From assembly GCA_009774255.1 (NCBI GenBank), contig VSNK01000158.1:1-13106 (forward strand): 13,106 bases of DNA, given 5' to 3'. The notes below the pieces were generated by a model, which searched no databases, was not told the origin of the DNA, and was given only the letters and a program-made list of their open reading frames with translations. Origin of the DNA: Faecalicatena sp. Its GTDB lineage: Bacteria > Bacillota > Clostridia > Lachnospirales > Lachnospiraceae. This document shows, in pieces, positions 1-5,955 of the stretch (position 1 is the first letter of the stretch; the number at the start of each line of letters is the position of its first letter). A program made the translations under genes and the position numbers.

Positions 1-84
1 GCTACGCCTGCGTTTTTACACATGCACTCTCGAAAAAGCATCCTCAGTGAAACAGAAAGGTATTTAAATCGGTTTATTCTAGTT
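1..84. repeat. Divergent, truncated copy of the palindromic MITE-like element
   Basis: The first ~84 bases align with the right half of the intact element at 3153-3306. Shared blocks, in the same order, are CTA(C/T)GC..CCTG, a TTTTT run, GCACTCTCGAA (24-34 here, 3253-3263 there), ATCCT, TATTTAAA, TTTATT and AGTT. The left half would lie outside the window. The match is imperfect and gapped, so this is an old copy. No coding region is visible before 105. Confidence 0.55.
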
Positions 85-104
85 TGATATGAAAGGTGGA
101 CGAA

Positions 105-644
105 ATGAAAGTTTTAGTGATGAATTGTAGCCCTGTCAGAAATGGAGCAACGGCAGAAATAGTAAACATAGTTTCAGAATGTCTAAAAGAGCGATACGAG
201 GTCAGAAGTATATGTATTGATGATTTTGATATTAGTTTTTGTAAAGGGTGTAGAACGTGTCATAATACTGCAAAATGTGTTCAGCATGATGATGTTGATA
301 AAATAATTGAGTATTATGAGTGGGCAGACATTATCATATCGGTGTCGCCTTCTTATTGGGCAGATATTCCCGGACAGTTTAAAGTTTTTATTGACAGATG
401 TACACCTTGGTGTAATACCCATGAGCCACATGCAGTTTTAAGCTCTGGAAAGAGAGGTTATGTGGTGGCATTAAGAACAGGTACAAGCATGAGAGAATGT
501 CAGCATATTTTTGACAGCATTGAACATTTTTACGGGCATTTAGAGGTTGAGTGCTGCGATAGATTAGGTTTATGTTCAGTGGAAGATAAAAATGCTGTGG
601 AACAAAGGAAAGATGAAATCATAGTATTTTGTACTAAGATTTAA
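105..644 (+). CDS. Flavodoxin-fold NAD(P)H-dependent oxidoreductase
   Basis: A 179-residue protein of the flavodoxin-like / NADPH-dependent FMN reductase superfamily, expected to be a cytoplasmic FMN-binding electron-transfer enzyme. The N-terminus MKVLVMNCSPVRNGATAEIV is the typical beta1 strand plus phosphate-binding loop (residues 1-20). A cysteine cluster CKGCRTC..C follows around residues 44-56, as in the iron-sulfur-flavoprotein-like subgroup. The PSYWADIPGQFKVFIDR segment (about 83-100) is the conserved flavin-contacting region. A GTG nine bases upstream is in frame, but the ATG at 105 is preferred because AAAGGTGG lies about five bases before it. The length is normal for the family. 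The gene is more AT-rich than the esterase genes that follow and is probably not part of their operon. Substrate unknown. Confidence 0.85.
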   Translation: MKVLVMNCSPVRNGATAEIVNIVSECLKERYEVRSICIDDFDISFCKGCRTCHNTAKCVQHDDVDKIIEYYEWADIIISVSPSYWADIPGQFKVFIDRCTPWCNTHEPHAVLSSGKRGYVVALRTGTSMRECQHIFDSIEHFYGHLEVECCDRLGLCSVEDKNAVEQRKDEIIVFCTKI

Positions 645-648
645 TTAA

Positions 649-720
649 GTTCCTGTTTGTCGGAGGGAGCAGCGCATCGTTAAAGAGCTAGCAGAGCTGA
701 TTAACAAAGCGATAAAATAA
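649..720 (+). pseudogene. C-terminal relic of an unidentified gene
   Basis: The frame ending in TAA at 718-720 reads RREQRIVKELAELINKAIK, a well-formed amphipathic helix typical of a protein C-terminus. The frame is closed by a stop at 646-648 and has no start or ribosome binding site. It is probably the tail of a gene whose body was deleted, lying directly before the esterase operon. The parent family cannot be identified from 20-odd residues, and chance is possible. Confidence 0.3.
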
Positions 721-806
721 GATTTATGTAGGAGAGAAAGAGGATATAAACAAATTTAATTATAGTGGAAGGACTTCCGAAAGATCACAGGCAGGAGGGA
801 AAGAAT

Positions 807-1847
807 ATGAGGATTAAGCCTGATCATGAGCGGTTATCTTATAGTGGGAGAATTGACTGGAGTGATCCGGGGGCGCCGGTCTTTATCTACCCATGTACAT
901 CGGTGGGGATGCGTTTTACAGGAAATGAACTGAAGATCCATGTAGAAAACCGCCGGGCATACTGGGATAACTATCTGGGGTGTATTCTGGATGGAAAGCA
1001 AATGGCGCTTCTGCTTCCGGAGAGTGGGGAGGCCGTTTTAGAGGTTCCGGTCGAAGAGACAGGAAAACAGGAGCATGAGGTTTTGATCTTTAAAAGGCAG
1101 GATGCCTGCCATGAGGTCAGGCTCCTGGGCCTGGAGATTGGGGACAGCGAAAGGCTTCTTGACATGCCAGAGAAGCCCCAAAGAAGAATCGAAGTGTATG
1201 GGGATTCCGTATCCGCGGGAGAGGTGTCGGAAGCGGTGGAGTATGTGGGCTGTGAGGATCCGGTGCATCACGGGGAATATTCTAACAGCTGGTTTTCCTA
1301 TGCGTGGATGACAGCCAGAAAATGGAATGCACAGATCCATGACATCGCCCAGGGCGGGATTGCGCTTATGGATCAGACGGGATGGTTCCATGCGCCGGAT
1401 TATATCGGGATGGAGACCGCATGGGACAAGATCCGTTACAATCCGGACATGGGAGAGGTGCTGGCGTGGGATTTTGAAAATTATGTCCCTCAGCTTGTGA
1501 TCATTGCATTCGGCCAGAATGACAGCAATCCGGAGGATTATATGAAAGAAGATCCGCACGGGGAAAAGGCAGGCAAATGGAAACGGCATTATAAAGCGTT
1601 CCTTGAAAAGGTCAGACAGACCTATCCCGAAGCCTATATCATCTGCTGTACAACGCTTCTCTGCCATGACCCGGCATGGGATGAAGCCATCGGAGAGATG
1701 GTGAGTGAACTGGATGATGGAAAAGTGACACAGTATATTTTTAAACGGAACGGGCAGGGAACCCCGGGACATCTGCGGATACCGGAAGCGGAGGAAATGG
1801 CAGAGGAACTGACGGCTTATATCGAACAACTGGATATCGGATGGTAA
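807..1847 (+). CDS. CE2-like SGNH/GDSL carbohydrate esterase
   Basis: A 346-residue esterase that probably removes acetyl groups from a poly- or oligosaccharide. The layout matches carbohydrate esterase family 2: an N-terminal beta-sandwich (about 1-120, beginning with LSYSGRIDW) followed by an SGNH hydrolase domain. Visible catalytic blocks are VYGDSVSAGE with nucleophile Ser134 (block I), QGGIAL (Gly183/184, block II), FGQND with Asn238 (block III), and GTPGHLRIPEAEEMAEEL with His322 (block V). Block V lacks the usual DxxHP form, which fits the Ser-His dyad known in CE2. There is no signal peptide, so it acts in the cytoplasm on imported material. An in-frame GTG occurs at 765, but the ATG at 807 has AGGAGGGA six bases upstream and starts at the expected domain edge. 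The next esterase gene begins five bases after the stop. Confidence 0.85.
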   Translation: MRIKPDHERLSYSGRIDWSDPGAPVFIYPCTSVGMRFTGNELKIHVENRRAYWDNYLGCILDGKQMALLLPESGEAVLEVPVEETGKQEHEVLIFKRQDACHEVRLLGLEIGDSERLLDMPEKPQRRIEVYGDSVSAGEVSEAVEYVGCEDPVHHGEYSNSWFSYAWMTARKWNAQIHDIAQGGIALMDQTGWFHAPDYIGMETAWDKIRYNPDMGEVLAWDFENYVPQLVIIAFGQNDSNPEDYMKEDPHGEKAGKWKRHYKAFLEKVRQTYPEAYIICCTTLLCHDPAWDEAIGEMVSELDDGKVTQYIFKRNGQGTPGHLRIPEAEEMAEELTAYIEQLDIGW

Positions 1848-1851
1848 TACA

Positions 1852-2964
1852 ATGGAAATGGGGGATATCATGGAGCAGTCTTATGTTACAAGATTAAAAA
1901 GGTGTATGCGAAGGGCAGAGGATGGGGAAAAGCTGACGATTGGCTTTTTCGGCGGCTCGATCACGCAGGGATGCGCAGCGACGGAGCATGAAAAGTCTTA
2001 TTCCTATCGTGTATTTGAATGGTGGAAGAGCACATTTCCACAGGCGGAGTTCTCTTATGTGAATGGAGGGATCGGAGGGACTACATCACATTTTGGAGCT
2101 GCAAGGGTATGGCAGGATCTGCTGATGTACCGGCCTGATGTGGTTGTGGTCGATTTCAGCGTCAATGACAAAACGGGACAGGAGGATTTCTTTCAGGAGA
2201 CCTATGAGGGCGTGATACGAAGGATTCTGGAGAGTGAAGCGAAACCGGCGGTGCTGATCCTGAACAATGTGTATTATGATTCGGGCAGTAATGTCCAGGA
2301 ATGCCACAATGCAGTGGGAGACTGGTATCATATCCCTCATGTCAGCATCAGGGATACGCTGTATCGGAGGATGAAGGAGGGACAGTATCAGGAAAAGGAG
2401 CTGACCGGGGACGGGCTGCATCCCAGTGACAAAGGACATGAGCTGGTGGCAGGTGAGATTATCTCGTTTTTGAATAAAGTAAAGGCAGACATGTGGAAGA
2501 ATGAAGAGAAAGATGATAAGAAAAACATGGTTCATGCGCCGATGACTGCCAATGCATATGAGTATACCAGAAGGCTTACGATACGGGAGAGTTTGCCGGA
2601 ACTTTCCGGATTCCGGACTGATCCGGAAGAAAAGGCGGGACATTTGGATCTCTTTAAAAATGGATGGATCGGCAGCAGGGCAGGCGACAGAATCGTATTT
2701 GAGGAAGAGGCCTCCTGTATCGGGGTACAGTTCAGGCAGTCGGTTACAAGACCGGCTTTGCGGGCGAAGGTGGTGCTGGACGGAGATGAAAATCAGGCCC
2801 GGATTCTGGATGGGAATTTTGAGGAAGACTGGGGCGACTGCGCGCAGCTTATCCCTGTTCTCCATCATGGGAAAAAAATGAAACACCGCATTGAGATTGA
2901 GATCCTGGATGATCAACTGGAAGAAGCCGTGCCGTTTTATCTGATGTCCCTGATTCTTGCGTGA
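1852..2964 (+). CDS. SGNH/GDSL hydrolase with C-terminal beta-sandwich
   Basis: A 370-residue cytoplasmic SGNH hydrolase, translationally adjacent to the CE2-like gene. The catalytic domain comes first (about 25-215): FFGGSITQG with Ser36 (block I, GGS in place of GDS), GGIGGTTS (block II), FSVNDK with Asn105 (block III) and DGLHPS with Asp187/His190 (block V). All four SGNH residues are present. A charged linker (215-226) leads to a beta-rich C-terminal domain (about 235-370) that probably binds carbohydrate. The start could also be the in-frame ATG at 1870, which has GGGGGA just upstream; the first six residues are therefore uncertain. The two esterases have opposite domain orders and are clearly not recent duplicates, which suggests different acyl positions or substrates in one pathway. 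Confidence 0.83.
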   Translation: MEMGDIMEQSYVTRLKRCMRRAEDGEKLTIGFFGGSITQGCAATEHEKSYSYRVFEWWKSTFPQAEFSYVNGGIGGTTSHFGAARVWQDLLMYRPDVVVVDFSVNDKTGQEDFFQETYEGVIRRILESEAKPAVLILNNVYYDSGSNVQECHNAVGDWYHIPHVSIRDTLYRRMKEGQYQEKELTGDGLHPSDKGHELVAGEIISFLNKVKADMWKNEEKDDKKNMVHAPMTANAYEYTRRLTIRESLPELSGFRTDPEEKAGHLDLFKNGWIGSRAGDRIVFEEEASCIGVQFRQSVTRPALRAKVVLDGDENQARILDGNFEEDWGDCAQLIPVLHHGKKMKHRIEIEILDDQLEEAVPFYLMSLILA

Positions 2965-3152
2965 AAGATGCGAGATTTTATACCCGGAGGGAATCCGATC
3001 ACGTATGCCGCAGGGGGACGGGCGGACGTTATGGTTGCATTTTGAATGGGGACACCCTATAATAAGATGTACAATATGAAAAATCAATACATCAGTATTT
3101 AGAGGCGCTATGCGCATGAAGAAACATCTGTCTCAAAACCAGCGAAGCTTAG
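2965..3152. other. Intergenic region upstream of the palindromic element
   Basis: No gene is supported here. One plus frame (about 2980-3078) stays open for about 33 codons and ends with RTLWLHFEWGHPIIR, but it has no start or ribosome binding site. It could be a gene relic. The stretch carries the promoter at 3035-3063. No terminator for the esterase pair was found. Confidence 0.4.
3035..3063 (+). promoter_or_regulatory. Putative sigma-A promoter for the AAA-ATPase-like gene
   Basis: A perfect -10 TATAAT (3058-3063) lies 17 bases after a weak -35 TTGCAT (3035-3040). Transcription would start near 3070 and run rightward through the palindromic element into the gene at 3351. The perfect -10 and the ideal spacing are the main support. 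Confidence 0.5.
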
Positions 3153-3306
3153 GAACTGTCCAAAAATAACTTTTAATATCGCTTGTCTTTTTCTCCGACA
3201 GCACCACTCAAAAATCGGTTACATAGCCCACTATGCGCCTGATTTTTGAGTGGCACTCTCGAAGAAAAATCCTACGCGCTATTTAAAAGTTATTTATTGA
3301 CAGTTC
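3153..3306. mobile_element. MITE-like palindromic element with 5-bp target duplication
   Basis: A 154-bp non-coding element. It begins with GAACTGTC (3153-3160) and ends with the exact reverse complement GACAGTTC (3299-3306). CTTAG flanks it on both sides (3148-3152 and 3307-3311), as expected of a target-site duplication; TTA with longer inverted ends is an alternative reading. The arms continue to pair: AATAACTTTTAA with TTAAAAGTTATT, TTTTTCTCCGA with TCGAAGAAAAA, and a perfect 13-bp stem CCACTCAAAAATC (3204-3216) / GATTTTTGAGTGG (3241-3253). The tip is CATAG/CTATG. The whole element can fold as one long hairpin. It encodes no transposase and would need one supplied in trans. A decayed relative lies at 1-84. 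Confidence 0.8.
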
Positions 3307-3350
3307 CTTAGTAAGATGAAAGACGCTATTAGAGAAGGAGTGTAAATAAC

Positions 3351-5042
3351 ATGGGTGAAGAAAAAAAACGCCTTCCGGTGGGATTAGAAAATTTTGAGCA
3401 GACTATAAAAGATAACTATTATTACGTGGATAAAACGGGATTGATCTCTGAACTGCTCCGTAATGGCGGTCTGGTAAACCTCTTTACCAGACCACGACGT
3501 TTTGGAAAAACTTTAAATATGAGTATGTTGGAACACTTTTTTTCCATAGAGGAGGATCAGAGTATCTTTGAGGGGCTGAAAATTTCTAAAGATACAAAAC
3601 TTTGTAAAGAATATATGGGGAAATATCCGGTTATTTCAGTTTCCCTGAAAGGAATCAATGCTGAAACTTATGAGGATGCTTTTGATTTTGCGGTCCAGAT
3701 CATGAAGAATATAGCGCGTAGAAATCAGTTTCTTCTGGAAAGCAGGAATCTTAGTGATTTTGATAAGTCAGAATATAAGGAACTCTTAGATAGCAGAATG
3801 AGTAAAGCCGTATTTTGCGGCGGATTGAAAATATTATCGGAATTATTGGAGAAACATTATGGAACAAAAGTAATTCTTTTCATTGATGAATATGATGTCC
3901 CATTAGCAAAAGCATTTGAAAATGGATATTATGATCAGATGGTATTTTTGATCCGTAATCTGTTAGAGCAGGCATTAAAAACGAATAGCAGCCTGAAATT
4001 TGCAGTGATGACCGGGTGTATGCGTATTTCGAAAGAGAGTATTTTTACTGGGCTGAACAACCTAAAAGTATTATCAATTACAGATGAACGTTATGATGAA
4101 TATTTTGGTTTTTCGGATACGGAAGTAAAAGAAATGCTGAAGTATTATGAAACAGAAGATCATTATGAAGAAATCAAAAGCTGGTACGACGGGTATCAGT
4201 TTGGCAATGTAGAAGTATATTGCCCGTGGGATGTATTGAACCACTGTGATAAAATCAAAGACCATGCAAATGTCTTTCCGGAAAACTATTGGATCAATAC
4301 CAGCAGTAATGATGCTGTCAGGAAATTTATTCAAATGTCTGACAATCTTACAACCAGGCGTGAGATTGAAAAATTGCTTGCCGGTGGGGAAATCACGAAA
4401 GAGATTCATCAGGAACTGATCTATCCGGAAATGTATCAGTCTTTAGAGAACGTCTGGAGTCTTTTGTTTATGACGGGATATTTAACGCAACGTGGAAGGG
4501 TTGATGCAAAGCGGTATAAACTTGCGATACCGAATCTGGAAATCCGGGAGATTTTTAAAACACAGATTATGGAATACTTCAAAAAGACCGTCGCAAAAGA
4601 CGGCGATACATTAAGACGGTTCTGTGATGCCCTGAAAAACGGTGAGGAGAAGATGGTAGAGGATATTTTTGAAAGCTATTTAAAAAAGACCATCAGTATC
4701 CGGGACACGTTTGTAAGAAAAGCAAGGAAAGAGAACTTTTATCATGGGATACTGCTTGGAATTCTGGGTGTGAAGGAAGAGTGGTACGTATCGTCCAGTC
4801 AGGAAACCGGCGAAGGATACAGCGATATCCTGATCGAAACCGAAAACAGCGAAATGGCGATCCTCATCGAAATCAAGTATGCCAATGACGGAAATCTAGA
4901 TCAGGCTTGTGAAAGGGCGTTGAGGCAGATAGAGGAAAAGAAGTATGATGAAGAGCTCCGGGAAAACGGAGTGGATAAAATTTTAAAATATGGAATTGCA
5001 TGCTATATGAAACGCTGCAAAGTGAAACTGGCAGCGGATTAA
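3351..5042 (+). CDS. AAA-ATPase-like / PD-(D/E)XK nuclease-family protein
   Basis: A complete 563-residue protein of the family with an N-terminal AAA-ATPase-like domain (PF09820 type) and a C-terminal PD-(D/E)XK domain (PF08011 type). The N-terminal region (about 8-290) opens with LPVGLENFEQ and YYVDKTG, then has the atypical P-loop TRPRRFGKT (46-54) and a Walker B strand VILFIDEYD (174-182). The C-terminal domain (about 440-555) has DILIE (Asp492) followed by IEIKYA (Glu507, Lys509), the D..ExK nuclease signature. The family is abundant in gut Firmicutes and Bacteroidetes, often in many copies, and its role is not established; a defence or mobile-element role is only a suggestion. AAGGAG lies ten bases before the ATG. 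The palindromic element ends 44 bases upstream. Confidence 0.88.
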   Translation: MGEEKKRLPVGLENFEQTIKDNYYYVDKTGLISELLRNGGLVNLFTRPRRFGKTLNMSMLEHFFSIEEDQSIFEGLKISKDTKLCKEYMGKYPVISVSLKGINAETYEDAFDFAVQIMKNIARRNQFLLESRNLSDFDKSEYKELLDSRMSKAVFCGGLKILSELLEKHYGTKVILFIDEYDVPLAKAFENGYYDQMVFLIRNLLEQALKTNSSLKFAVMTGCMRISKESIFTGLNNLKVLSITDERYDEYFGFSDTEVKEMLKYYETEDHYEEIKSWYDGYQFGNVEVYCPWDVLNHCDKIKDHANVFPENYWINTSSNDAVRKFIQMSDNLTTRREIEKLLAGGEITKEIHQELIYPEMYQSLENVWSLLFMTGYLTQRGRVDAKRYKLAIPNLEIREIFKTQIMEYFKKTVAKDGDTLRRFCDALKNGEEKMVEDIFESYLKKTISIRDTFVRKARKENFYHGILLGILGVKEEWYVSSSQETGEGYSDILIETENSEMAILIEIKYANDGNLDQACERALRQIEEKKYDEELRENGVDKILKYGIACYMKRCKVKLAAD

Positions 5043-5230
5043 TAGATCAGAAAGCAATCAGGTTAAAAGCGGAGCTGTAATGATACGGTTTCGTTTTTTT
5101 ATTCTATAGGAAATTTCTCCGAATTTTCCTATAGAATAAAAACCCTCCGGGAGGATGCGCACTGCGGCGTACAAGGTAGATGTCGCGGTGCGACCGCCGC
5201 AGGCGCGAGTTTCGCAAGCGAAACTCTGCC
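5043..5230. repeat. Cluster of nested palindromes
   Basis: Several perfect inverted repeats lie in tandem: an 18-bp arm (5096-5113 with 5125-5142, core TTCTATAGGAAA), CCTCC-G-GGAGG (5144-5154), GCGGCG/CGCCGC (5164-5169 with 5195-5200) enclosing GCGGT-GCG-ACCGC (5185-5197), and GAGTTTCGC-AA-GCGAAACTC (5207-5226). GC content is much higher than in the flanking ATPase gene. The last palindrome ends where homology to a GPH transporter begins. It looks like a dispersed palindromic element or structured intergenic repeat, but the class is not recognised. The T-run at 5094-5100 might end transcription of the ATPase gene, although no classical stem precedes it. Confidence 0.6.
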
Positions 5231-5469
5231 TGTGTTTCCAGCGCTCCGTTATAGCCTATGGCACTGAGCACAAAACCGAATGCGGCAGTCAGTGCTCCCT
5301 GCCCTACCTTTGCTCCGACAGAGCTTGCGGAGAACAAGACAGACTGAACTCGGACACCCGTCTTCCACTCGCCGTAATCAATGGTATCACCAATCAGCGC
5401 ACCTGCCATTCCCATTGCAAATCCCATTCCGATACCGCGCAGCAGAGCCGTGGAGAACAGTACTGCAGC
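5230..5469 (-). pseudogene. Fragment of a GPH-family sugar:cation symporter
   Basis: The minus strand encodes about 80 residues typical of the C-terminal half of glycoside-pentoside-hexuronide (MelB-like) transporters: LLRGIGMGFAMGMAGALIGD, then DTIDYGEWKTGVR, QSVLFSASSVGAKVGQG and GFVLSAIGYNGALETQ. The TIDYGEWKTGVR block is the hallmark loop of the family. Both ends are lost. On the N-terminal side (about 5469) homology stops at the junction with a plus-strand GH2 fragment. On the C-terminal side (about 5230) the reading frame runs into the palindrome cluster, and the last membrane helices are absent. An intact protein would be about 450 residues, so this cannot function. It probably imported a glycoside used by the neighbouring enzymes. 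Confidence 0.8.
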
Positions 5470-5867
5470 ATCCGGATCTGTACACCTGTTCTGTCCGAGC
5501 GGTTTGTGGGGATGAGGTATTGGATGAAGATAAGACTGTTTTTGGAATCCGGAGGCTGGAGCTTTCAGCCCGGACAGGACTGAGGGTGAACGGACAGGAA
5601 GTGAAGTTAAGGGGAGCCTGTATCCATCTGGATAACGGCATCCTTGGAGCAGCGGCATATAAAGACGCGGATGAACGGAAGATCCGTCTGCTGAAGGAAG
5701 CTGGCGTCAACTGCATCCGAAGTTCCCATCAGCCGATCGGAAAGACGATGCTCGAAGTCTGCGACAGGTTAGGCATGTATGTCATGGATGAATTTTCGGA
5801 TGTATGGACACGTCAGAAAAATGTCCATGATTACTCCATGGTATTTGTGGAAACTTCCTATTTATGA
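5466..5867 (+). pseudogene. Fragment of a GH2 beta-glycosidase
   Basis: The plus strand encodes about 125 residues of a glycoside hydrolase family 2 enzyme. It begins at HPDLYTCSV in the immunoglobulin-like domain and continues with TVFGIRRLEL, the junction strand VNGQEVKLRGACIHLDNG, and the start of the TIM barrel LLKEAGVNCIRSSHQP and CDRLGMYVMDEFSDVW. The residues for the acid/base and nucleophile glutamates, which lie further on, are missing; after NVHDYSM the frame diverges and stops at 5865-5867. The N-terminal sugar-binding domain is also gone. The fragment is fused at about 5466-5470 to the transporter fragment in the opposite orientation, so a rearrangement joined two sugar-utilisation genes. 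Beta-galactosidase versus beta-glucuronidase specificity cannot be decided. Confidence 0.85.
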
Positions 5868-5955
5868 GTGGATTGCTGATTGAATCAACAGCTCAAAGTT
5901 GTTATACTATCAGCAGGGCTGTTTTTCTGAACAGTTCCCTAAGCAAGAAGGTCTT

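Noticed and set aside
723..750. Promoter-like TTTATG-16-TATAAA before the CE2-like esterase
   Set aside because: Both boxes are weak in an A/T-rich stretch, so it cannot be separated from background by eye.
1038..3117. Long minus-strand open frames opposite the esterase genes
   Set aside because: They are antisense shadows of high-GC coding sequence, without ribosome binding sites or family motifs.
5929..5943. Third end of the MITE-like element (GAACAGTTCCCTAAG)
   Set aside because: It resembles GACAGTTCCTTAG, but no internal element sequence lies beside it; GH2 and AraC coding sequence occupy the flanks.
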